Of a stretch of DNA of 64,000 nucleotides, positions 39,201 through 51,200 are shown one piece after another. Within the stretch, counting starts at the first letter, position 1; every line of letters begins with the position of its first letter. The position numbers and the translations under genes are program-made. The stretch comes from Oasisia sp. SBJ-2009. Its lineage: Eukaryota; Annelida; Polychaeta; Sabellida; Siboglinidae. The notes under the pieces are model-generated. The model saw only the letters and a program-made list of their open reading frames with translations. It was not told the origin of the DNA and ran no database searches. The DNA is taken from NCBI GenBank assembly GCA_964017155.1, contig OZ024861.1:19771713-19835712 (forward strand), given 5' to 3'.

Positions 39201-42200
39201 TGATTACAGTGAAGAGACTACTGGGTAGGCAGTGACTAGGATTCATCAAAGCACATTTCATTCATAATTACCAACTCACTACATGTGACGTGTTTTAGCA
39301 AAATGAGTCTGAGAAAACACTATAAACATTGTACAGCTACAATGATTTTCTATGATTTTGACTTGTCACCAAAATATGCTTTGATATCTTCTCTGTCATT
39401 TGGGAATGGTTATTTCTCATTTATATTATTATTTAGTACATTTTAAAGCCATTTTAGAAAGGCTACGTAACATTTCATGCATTAATTTTATAACACAGAA
39501 CCGATAAATCGCACTTGTTCAAGTCGCATTCTTTAGAGTGTCCCTCAACACATGGCAGACATATTTGGTACTAAGGGAAACCCTCTTTCGGAATCTTGTA
39601 ACGGCATTCCCCACTGATGTCAACTTTAGCCAATAGCAGTGCTTAACCGAGAAACCTGTCTGTAAACAAACGTCACCAGACATAAGGCTTGGCTGACACA
39701 GCGAGTCCCTGATTGGGTTAAAGCTGTGAGCACAGGCACAGTGCACACTTGCTAGCTGTAAACAAGCATGCTCGGTCGGGTCGCTGAAAACAGTGCTAAA
39801 TACATGGATTATTTTGTAATAATTTCAGTAAACAGCATGATATGTATTCGACAATGAGCATGACTTGGGAGTTTATTTCGAAAGCATAAAATGAAGAAAT
39901 AGAAGCAAAACGGCAGACTTTGGAACGACGACATACACAATCATGTCCTTATGTGACTGCAAACTTTAAGTGCATTTTTCTCCGTTTGAAACTTTCTAAC
40001 CCAGGCATGTTCAGTGTTGAATAAATTTGGCTGTGTGTGGGCTAGGTCTATGATTTTACACCATTGGAAAGCTTAATATATCTTTCTAATGGTGTGGCTA
40101 ACTCAAATAGTTTTTTTTTTACATACAACTCATTTCTTTAGAGCACGTCACATATAGGTAGTCTAAAGGACTTTGGGCCCATTTTTAAAATCAGCTATTG
40201 TGTTTGTGATGTGTAGGGCAGCTTGTTGGAGTATTTTGTTTTCAGAAAGAGGCAACTGGAGCACTGACTCATGGAGGAGCTCATCTTGATCTGTCTGCGT
40301 TCTCATCATGGGAGGTACCTGTCAAATCACTCACTGATTTGTTTGTCTTTTGGGCCAATGGACTGATAGCATCACTGCATGCACCCTACACTGTTAGCTG
40401 TCACTTCTCAGAAACTGTTGGAGACCTATTTTTCAAATTTTGCAGACATTTCTTAACTATTATGCACAAGAAATGTAAATTTGATTGACACATTTTTAAG
40501 CCTCCTAGGGTCTTTTGGGCCATGAAAACTGGTACAGTTTAATTAACCCATTAAGCCCTATGATTTTATTAAAACATGCCCTCATGTTCCCAGGATTTTT
40601 GGCAATTTTTGAGTGATTTTACCTTAGATTTAGGCTAAGATCAGACTGAAATAATTAGCTATAATATTATACTGATTAACTCTAGAAAGAATTAAATTTT
40701 AGAAAGCTACTGATATGTTATGTTACATTTTTTTTAAATCACGCCCATATGGCCTAATACAATGCAGTCAAATATGTCAAGTTAGAAAGTGAAGCCCTCA
40801 GGGCTGTAGACTATTGGTAGCTCATATACAGTACAACCGTAACTTGTAAGCAGTGTCAGCAGTGTTACGTCTTCACATCAAAATCATTGAATGGACTTGA
40901 TATTGAAGGTATCCAAGGGCATTTGATATCAAAAATATCAAAGTATCACGAAACCACAAAGTATCAGTATCATACTTTCACAAGTATCGCGATACTTTGA
41001 TATATCAAAATTCAAACCACCATGGACCATGACTAATATTATTTCTAATTGACAGTATCTGTGTATTGAAGACTGCCCCTCACTGCCACACACTGAAATC
41101 CATGTGGCCTACCTAGAAAGCATAGCTACTTGGTATTCTATCTGTTGCAGGCCAGTGGCAACTGCTTCTGCAAATGTTTGGAATGTTGGAATTATATTTG
41201 TATATAGTACTATATTTTTTCATTGATGTTTTCCTTTACTATGGGCATGTTCTTTCACACCATGTTGCTCCAATTCAGGAGCAACATCACTATAGGCAGT
41301 TGTGTATATTTGTGTACTTGTATTTTTGGAGCAGTAATTGCAGTGTGCCATGTTTCCAACATAAGTGGCGTTGGAATGTCCTAATAATGACTGAATATTG
41401 TTTTCCATCATCACACACATTTACCTTTGAGGTACATTCACATCAATCAATATTACTTAAAATTATTGTAACATTTAGCCATTTAAAAATACATTGTGAA
41501 ATAAATTCTGCTGTGTGATTGTTGTAGGAATTGGCTTCACTTGGGTTAGATCGACTCAAATCTGCCCTTATGGCATTGGGCCTCAAGTGTGGTGGGTAAG
41601 TAAGCTGGCGGTGGCTAACTCAAGAGTGTGCTATTAGTCCTGGGTCTCAAGTGTGGTTGATACGTTATATGGTGTTGGAAGACCTAATGTATACTATTAG
41701 TCCTGGTTCACAAGTGTGGCTGATACATTATCTGGTGTTAGAAGACTTAATGTATACTATTAGTCCTGGGTCACAAGTGTGGTTGATACGTTATCTGGTG
41801 TTAGAAGACCTAATGTATACTATTAGTCCTGGTTCACAAGTGTGGCTGATACGTTATCTGGTGTTAGAAGACTTAATGTATACTATTAGTCCTGGGTCAC
41901 AAGTGTGGTTGATACGTTATCTGGTGTTAGAAGACCTAATGTATACTATTAGTCCTGGTTCACAAGTGTGGCTGATACGTTATCTGGTGTTAGAAGACTT
42001 AATGTATACTATTAGTCCTGGGTCACAAGTGTGGTTGATACGTTATCTGGTGTTAGAAGACCTAATGTATACTATTAGTCCTGGTTCACAAGTGTGGCTG
42101 ATACGTTATCTGGTGTTAGAAGACTTAATGTATACTATTAGTCCTGGGTCACAAGTGTGGTTGATACGTTATCTGGTGTTAGAAGACCTAATGTATACTA

Positions 42201-45200
42201 TTAGTCCTGGTTCACAAGTGTGGCTGATACGTTATCTGGTGTTAGAAGACTTAATGTATACTATTAGTCCTGGGTCACAAGTGTGGTTGATACATTATCT
42301 GGTGTTAGAAGACTTAGTGTATACTATTAGTCCTGGGTCACAAGTGTGGCTGATACGTTATCTGGTGTTAGAAGACTTAATGTATACTATTAGTCCTGGG
42401 TCACAAGTGTGGTTGATACGTTATCTGGTGTTAGAAGACTTAGTGTATACTATTAGTCCTGGGTCACAAGTGTGGTTGATACGTTATCTGGTGTTAGAAG
42501 ACTTAATGTATACTATTAGTCCTGGTTCACAAGTGTGGCTGATACGTTATCTGGTGTTAGAAGACTTAATGTATACTATTAGTCCTGGGTCACAAGTGTG
42601 GTTGATACGTTATCTGGTGTTAGAAGACTTAATGTATACTATTAGTCCTGGTTCACAAGTGTGGCTGATACGTTATCTGGTGTTAGAAGACTTAATGTAT
42701 ACTATTAGTCCTGGGTCACAAGTGTGGTTGATACGTTATCTGGTGTTAGAAGACCTAATGTATACTATTAGTCCTGGGTCACAAGTGTGGTGGATAATTG
42801 ACTGGTATTGGACCAACTAATGTGGTCTTTTAGTCCTGGTTCTCATGAGTGGTGGGTATATTAGCTGCTGTTGGACCAACTAAAATGTGTCCTATTAGTC
42901 CTGGGTCTCAAGTGTAGTTGGTTAGTTAGCTGCTGTTAGACAACTAAGCTACCTTTTATTTAGCATTATGGGAAATAACCAGGGTAAATTATGAGTGACT
43001 AGAATATGAAGGTATCAGTCCAAAGGTAGTGTGCGCATTCCACTGATTAGGTCTCGCATGAGATATTAAGAGGCAGCCTATTGTTCAAGGTTGTGGCGCA
43101 GAACGCCTAGCAATACGTGGTTGGTAGATCGTAGAGTGTCAGGCAGCACATGTGACATGATGAGCAGGGTGAGGTATGCCAGCATCCGATCATGGAGGCT
43201 GCAAAACACAATAATGAGTAGCTTGTAATCTATGTAGTACTTCACGGGCAACTAGTAGAGTTGTTGCAGTGCAGCTGTCATGTTTAGCCAGTTGCCCCAC
43301 CTGATTCGTAGCATCACTCTGGCTACATAGTGCTGCACCATCTGAAGACAGTGCAACAGGCGGTCAGAGATGGCACATACGACAAACAATGATGTAGCAA
43401 GACAGTGGACAAGAGTCTTACATTAAAGTTCCATGTTATAATTGTCAGGCATGTTCATATGTTGGCAACGAGTAAGCATCATAACAGATGTTAGTTGTTA
43501 GTTAGATGTTAGTCACACTTCAGTGCTATATTTATTTTGAAAACAAATGGGTAAGATATGTGTCAGAATATCGAGTCTGGTGATGGAGCTTTTGACAGCT
43601 TTATCAGCATCATCATCAGCAGTTCTCTTTTGTTATGTGACAATGTTACTTTAAACTCTATGGCCCACCCATGATACACAAACCAGAGGCTGAAATAGGC
43701 TTATAGTATCTTGCAAGTAAGCGAATAATACACAGCAGCAAATAAATTGACTAACAGTTCTCACACCAGTGGTTGCGAAGATGTCTGGAGCTGCAATGTA
43801 ATGACATGGTGGCATATTAACAACAAGAAAACAAATGTTACAGGTGTATAAAGCAATAGTTAAGCTTCATTTAGAATACTCAGTACAAGCATGGAGACCA
43901 TAACGACATAGATTTGCTAGAAAGAGTATAGCGTACAGCAACTGAAATAATTGACATGTTATTCGGAAGGGCAGGATACACATAGATTGAAAATAGGTGA
44001 ACTGTTGATAAGCTTAATACTTCCTTGTCCACTTGCCATCTGGAGTTAATTCTTTGTATGGCAATCTTGTTAAATCAAATGTAATCAGTGGTAAAGCCAT
44101 GTAGCAAGATCGGATGGCCTGGCCAAGACTGTTCTCCAGGGCACACTGGAGGGGGGAAAAAGGGAGAGAGAAGAACAAAAGCCTACAATGGACGGGGTGG
44201 GACTTTGCTGACGTACTCAAATAGGTTCAGCTGTATGGCATAGTTATGGCTATACTGTAAGGCAATATTAGATGATTATGAACATTTTATGTGTTCAAGT
44301 TTTCTGTTTTTTTCATATGTTTTTTGTTTGATCCATTGTAGTACTTTAGAGGAGAGGGCACGGCGACTCTTTGCCACAAAGGGGAAAAACCTCGAGGATT
44401 TGGAGCCGTCAATGTTTGCCAAATCAAAGCCAGGCAAATCTGGCAAGACAAAGTAAGTAGTGCTACTCTGTGGAGCTACACAAGTAATTTATGCCAAGAA
44501 TTTACTTATGGCATTCTCTAGGTATTGTGGGAAGTTTACTGTCACCCTTGGTTGACAAACTTGGCTGTAGAGATTGATGTGATGGAAATATATATGTATG
44601 GACAGCCAGGGGTGAAATATTAACTACTTGATTATATTTCATACTACCCCTACATATGAGTACATGTTTTTATTTTAAACATAATGATAATGAAATCAAA
44701 TTCTTTATCTGATATAGCTTACAACTCTGTTAATTGATTATTAATATTTGAAACAGTACATGGTTGATTATTATGAATCATAACAGCTAGTGTGTGATAT
44801 TTTGAACGATTTGGATAATATGTATGTTGTTGCTACAGTGTAGGCTTGTCAAATGCTATGGTAATATTCATGCAATTTCATGATTATCAGTTGATACTGG
44901 GTTCACTTTTTGGTTAGCCATTAATTTAGAAAAGTTGAAAATATTGACAAGAATTATGTTTTGCACCCACTCTTATTTCAGTCTGTATTACATACTTCAG
45001 AATACTAAAAAGCCATATGAATTTATTTAAGCTTCAATAATATCACATTACTGTGTTCATGTTAAACTACCCACGGGATGCAGGCCAAATGCAGCAGCCA
45101 TTATTAAACTTGACCTACTGTTACATAATGTCCAAGCTAGCTATCAATTTTCTTATATCAAATCTGAAGCCAGGAGATGTTAAGCTTTCAGTGGGCACAA

Positions 45201-48200
45201 AACATGTAAAAAAAAATAATTACGTTTTACCTCTCATGTCATGAGCCATAGACATATCTTAGAGTAGTGTCACTGTACACAACAAATTTGATTGAATCTA
45301 AGGGCACCTCAGCACCTGCCAAAAACCGAAAGTTCGCCTGTTTCTGCATGAACTTGCAGCTGCTGACAGAGTACTGGACTGTGATGTGTATATTCGCTAA
45401 CCATACCCCACCCCATCCTGGAAGTGGACATTCTATGCGTGCTAGTGTTGCACAGATACTGTGACTAAACTGTAATTGGCATCTGGTCAACAACCATCAC
45501 ACCCATTTTGAACTGGAAAGTTGCATGCAGTTGTATCTTTAAAACTATATAAATTATATTGAATAATCCATGCAATGTAAGTGCTGCACACCTAAATACT
45601 TCCCAGAAATGTTGGCTTAATGTTTGCATGAGCAGGTCTGCCGACAGGTAAGATTTGTTTGAGAATTGGATATTGTATTATAAAAGCTATCATTACCTAC
45701 TAGTGAACGACAGAAGGAGGTGTCTGCATTGGAGGCCCAAGTGTACCGTCTGGCAGAGTTGCTAGGGGAGCAGAGAGCTGCAACACGCGACAACGTGCAG
45801 CGCAAACAGGCACGCACAGATGGGGAGCGCGAGGAGTCGGACGATGAACATGTCAGTGACAACGACTCCGATGATGATGAGAACGACATTCCTTACAACC
45901 CAAAGAACCTGCCACTTGGTTGGGATGGCAAGGTATGCAGTGGAACACACCTAGATCATAAGATTCAGTTCTGTAACATATCTTGCCAATTTCATATGCT
46001 TCTAAAGTGTAGTTGTCATTCACAGATGTCTGCTTTGTTTTGTTGTAATAATTTGAAGATAGCAGAGAAATGAACCTGTTTTAACTACCCCCATCATGGC
46101 TAAAGTCACACATAATGTTGAGGAAGTAGAACTAATCATTAATAGAAATAATTATTAATAGAACACAGTATTGCAGAATTGCATCTGAAAAGATGTATTA
46201 TGACAGAAGAACACAACTCATGTAATAAATACATCAAATTTATTATTAGGGATGGGACGATACATGTTTCATTTTCGGTTCGATTTTCGATATTTGACTC
46301 ACGGTTCGATATATATTCACGATACTTTCCACAACCACACCACCTATCACACAACATTGTTATTGAACTATTTTAAATGCAGTAATCTTTATTCATAATG
46401 ATCACATGTAACATAATTATATAATTGAAAATATTTTTTTAATAACTCAATTGTCGATAAATTATCATAAAACTAAAATCTGTAGGACAAAACTACATCT
46501 TAGACTTAGCTAGAAAACAAACCATACCATTCTGGTGATGTGCGAACTATGAAATAAAACTTTGTAATCATCAGTCCATCATCTCCATCACACTTTCTGT
46601 CCAGGAAGACCAATTCCAGTAACATAAAATTAATTATGTTCCTTGCGAGTTGCGATGGTATATTCAACAGCAGGCGATGTCATGTCATCACAACACTACA
46701 AACCAATCTTGACTCAAGCCAAATCATGGCAAATGCTGTATCAAGTTTGTGGTGTTTCTCGGTAGTGGTTTCTCAACTTTGTGACGGGAGGCGTATGCTG
46801 ACGGGAGAATTGCGATCACTCAACTTCGGGACAACATTGTTACCCGTAGGAAATGTTTCTGGGCTGGCAGCCTTATCATTATTTCCTCCCAGCAAATACG
46901 TCACACCACTCACATGTACGGAAACACAGATTAGGCGATGACGATGTGCTATTTAGAAAAATCGAAAAGAAACGCGATACGCAAACTGATGACGGTGCAC
47001 CGAACCGTGAACCTTTAAACCGCGAATACCGTGAACCGCGATTAATCATCCCATCCCTATTTATTATTATTATGGCAAAAATGGGTCATCTGTGACAGCC
47101 TGAGAACAGGATGCGAGACTGGGAAGTTTGATTGACGGATGTGGTCCGTGGCCAGCTAGTTCACCACTCGTATGACTGGCCACATGAATCCCGAATCTGC
47201 ATGCCTCTGGTTGCCAATCCATGATATTTCATGTGACCGGCCAAGATGATCCTGGGCCAGCTACATAACCAGAATCCCAGGTTTGAAACCATCTGGATGT
47301 CAAGCCAACCCTTTTGAGAAACTAACCATCCTATTGACTAGTATTGTTCACAATGGTGGAGAAACGGGGCTGGTTGGTGGGTGACGTGCTTCTTTGTGTG
47401 TGCTAGAGCCAAACAGCAGGGAAGTTGTTATTCCTATAACACAGGGCAAATGTGGGTGATTGGGTAGATTCACTTCCATGGTCAAGGATTGGGCAGCTAC
47501 CCCCTGCAAAGAGTCCATACATGTTAAGTTTCGGATGCATCTCGGGGCCTCCCCAAAAAGCAAAATGTTTCTGTCAGAGCTTTTAGCAGGTCTCAGGACA
47601 TGGCCTCCTGTGGTTATCTGTGTATTCAAGCAACTAGAGGTGGTCCACCCCACAGCACCAGTGTAGCAGGACAATCCGTGCTTTCTTGCGGCTAATTGCT
47701 CTCTCCCCCAACCAGTGGTATCAATAACCCAGTAGATCCCTGTTAAACTGGACAGTTGCTGCCTGCATGTTTTAAGCTATATCTTTAAAAGTACTGATTT
47801 TGTATGCAGCCTATGCAGGTTGTGTTTATTTTGGTGTTTGTTTAATTATCTTTAAAACGGTGATACTGTGGTGTCTAACCAGTAAGTGACAATTGACATG
47901 TATAGAACATTTATATTCTAGACAAAAATACAGTAAAAATTCACACGTTGATATTGTCTGCTGCAATCACACAATTTGGCTGTTTCTGGTCATTTCTTAT
48001 ACCATTCTGCAGCCAGTGGAGTATGGCTCTGTGTATGGCTTCTAACTCGACTACGTTGATGTGAAGTGTTTTCTCGGTTGTTGTCCATACATCGGACACC
48101 GTCAATGCATGCCAATGTGCTCCCCAGCCGATGTTCGATGCATCTGAGAACAACTGGGTGTCTGGTTCTGTCAGGATAACAGGGGCTCCCCTTGGAACAT

Positions 48201-51200
48201 TGTGTGCTGATTTCCACCATTGGAGATCTTCCTCCGCCGGTGGGGAAAGAGGTATCCACAAGTTGCTGGTTAACACATTAGCACGCAGCCGATTTTAGCG
48301 TGACGCCAGTGCCTCCTCAACTATTTGACCTAGATGTTTATATATATTGCTTGCGCCATTGTCTTTGCTCTAGCGCCTTTATTATTCAATTCTAGCAATT
48401 GCATGTTGTATGCATGTTGTAGATTGTAAAAGTATCTACACAGTGGTGTCAAAACTGTTGTTGTAACTTTAGAATATGTTGACCATTTCTTGATTGACAA
48501 TATGACATTTTGAAACTTTTTTGTAAAAGAAATACTTTGTTGCGGTGTAACCTTTTTATGCTTGGATATTTACTGGTACAAGTTGGGTTTATTTAAAAGA
48601 ACATTAAATTATCTACACACTGGTATATAACTTGTTATAAATTGTTACACATTGTAGCTGTATACGAGACCAACTTCCTGGCTGGAGGACATGTTTAAAT
48701 GTCCAAAAACAGAAACTAGTGCTGTTAAATTTCGAAAATGCGGTAAATATTTTTGAAAACGGGAATAGCCAAAATAATCATAATTTAATATTATATATAG
48801 GTGTCGCATTTATTGCATCCATGTAAAACGAATTCAAACGCTGTGCTGTATTCGCTGGCCGGCTATGGCCGATCTGAGGAGATTCGAGGTGATTGTCAAT
48901 GCCCAACTTGAGTGCTAATCGGTTAAAGCATCGAAATCCCAATATTGAGAGATGCAATGTTGGGCTTCGTGGGTGTGTAGCCGTCCCAGAGGAACCAGTT
49001 TTTCTGTGGACGCAAAGAGACCGAGTAGGATCTGCCACGTATGAGCACATCCTCCTTGGCTTAGCAGGAATGAACGAATCAAGGCTTTGATTTTGTGATA
49101 TCGATCCAGAGTTGGAGTGACCTGGAAGGAAACTAGGTCGAACTGGTATCCCAGAATCAGGAAGCACTTGTAGTGTCTCAGAGGCACTGGTCGCCCAGGT
49201 ACTGACAGAGATTGATGCCCATCATGTGTATCAGCATTTTGATCTCTGTCACAATCTTGGTGAATACCCAAGGTGCTGGAGAAAGGCCAAACGGCAGTGC
49301 CCGGAAATGGTATATTCTGTCCCGAGTCTGAAATCGAAGAAATTTTCGGTAACCTCTGTGGATGGGTATATGGAAATAGGCATCCACAAGATCAATGGAA
49401 GTGACCCAGGCGTCTCGAGGGAGAGAGCGCGGAATGCTTTCCGCACTCTCCATCGTGAAGTGGGGAATCTCTAGGAAGGAATTGAGAAATGAGAGGTCGA
49501 TTACTGGTCCCCAACCTCCTGACTTCTTTGCGACAAGGAAGAGGTGACTGTAACACCTGGGAGATGTAGCGTCGCGGACTACCTCTACAATGTTGTTTTG
49601 TTGCATGGACTGTATCAGTGACCGGAGAGTTGTGCGTTTCATGATAGAGCCCTTGTCTCAGATGGGGTACCCGTCAAGAGGGGACAGGGTTGGAAAAAAT
49701 CATGATTTTTTCGAATAAATCGAATAAATCGGATTTTTTCGATTAAATCGGATTTTTTCGATTAAATCGGATTTTTTCGATTAAATCGATTTATTCGATT
49801 TATTCAACATTCCCGACAATCATAAGAAATAATATGTAATTCGGAAAATAAATAAATATGTTGAATATCATAATATACCCAATAGGCTGAACATTCCATT
49901 CTTAGCATTTCTAAAGAGTTAAGGCAAAGTTGTTATGTAATATGTACAAATCTAAACTTTATTAAAAAATACATACAGTAAATGAACTGGCAGTAGCATG
50001 CAACAAAACAAACAATCAGTTTGCGGTGCATGTGATCATTCATTATTGGTAGCCTGATTATTGTCATCGTCATATCAGTTGTCAGAGTCCGAAGCAATGT
50101 TCACATTTAGAACTCTGTATATGAACACACAAGTTTGGCCGCTTTTGCTACTCCAAGCCTGTTACGCAGTTTACTGTGCACAAGACCAAATGTTGAAAAG
50201 GCTCGTTCCACATCGGAGCTTGATGCAACTGAGCACAGCAAGCATTTAACTAACTGAATGAATTTGTCATCAAAGCGTCCTTCCATTGCCATCCACCATT
50301 CCACTGAACTCACTTCAAGCAAGTAACTGTCCTCAAACATGTACGCTTTGAATGGGGCACTTCGAGCTCGAAACTTGACAACTGTATAGAGATGCAGTCT
50401 GGATAATATTCGCGGCAGTAAAGCATAGCACTGTCAACATGTTCTGCTTCCAAAGTGTTCCCGTTTACCTTTGGATCCAGGATGTAGGCCAGGTAGTGTG
50501 CATCAGTGAGACTAGTCGATTTGCGTGCATCAAATTTCTTACGATCTGCTGTAGATAGTAGTGGAGTGAGTTTTGTCTCGAGTTCTGACCAGACGTCTAC
50601 TGCCTGACTCAGTGTGCACCTGGATTGTTGCAGCTTGTCCAAAGCAACAGCTATCGGGAGCATTCTTTCAAGATAATCTTCAGCACTACGCTTTAGTGCA
50701 AAGTCTTTCACCTTCACTGCGATCTGCTTGTCGATACCTTCCCTGTGATTTTCACAGACGAGAAGTAGCACTGCCCAATTGTCCAAGTAACTTTGCAGTG
50801 TGTCGACAAGGCTGTTCCACCGTACTTCTTGTGGCACAACAAGTTTACGTCCCCCGGCTGCTTTATACCAGGCGGCTGGAAGATGCGTGTTTCTGAAGTA
50901 CTTCACTATCCTCACCACATGTTCTTTCACGCCACTGATTTCAATGCCCTTTGACAGCAGATTCATTTGGTGAGCACCACATCCATATGTTATCACTGAA
51001 GATAACTCATCATCGTACCCCAGCATGTTTCGCATTTTTGCCATATTTGCAGCATTGTCAGTAACAAAGCTGCCCACTTTACAGCCATATTTGAGTTCTG
51101 TCGTCTGGATAGCAGTTTTTGTGATTCCAGCCAAGTATTCTGCTGTGTGACTGTTAACGGATGGGTCGATTGTGTCGGTGATGTATACTTCCCCTTCAGC

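Noticed and set aside
41651..42820. 389-codon repeat protein
   Set aside because: It is intronic to SF3A3, begins in the middle of a repeat unit and stays open only because 63 is divisible by three. No splice or start context supports it.
41640..42830. CRISPR array
   Set aside because: Units are contiguous 63-mers with no unique spacers, in an animal genome.
48290..48780. A defined transposon inside the DIRS-like element
   Set aside because: I could not find terminal inverted repeats or a target duplication, so it is only listed as an interruption.
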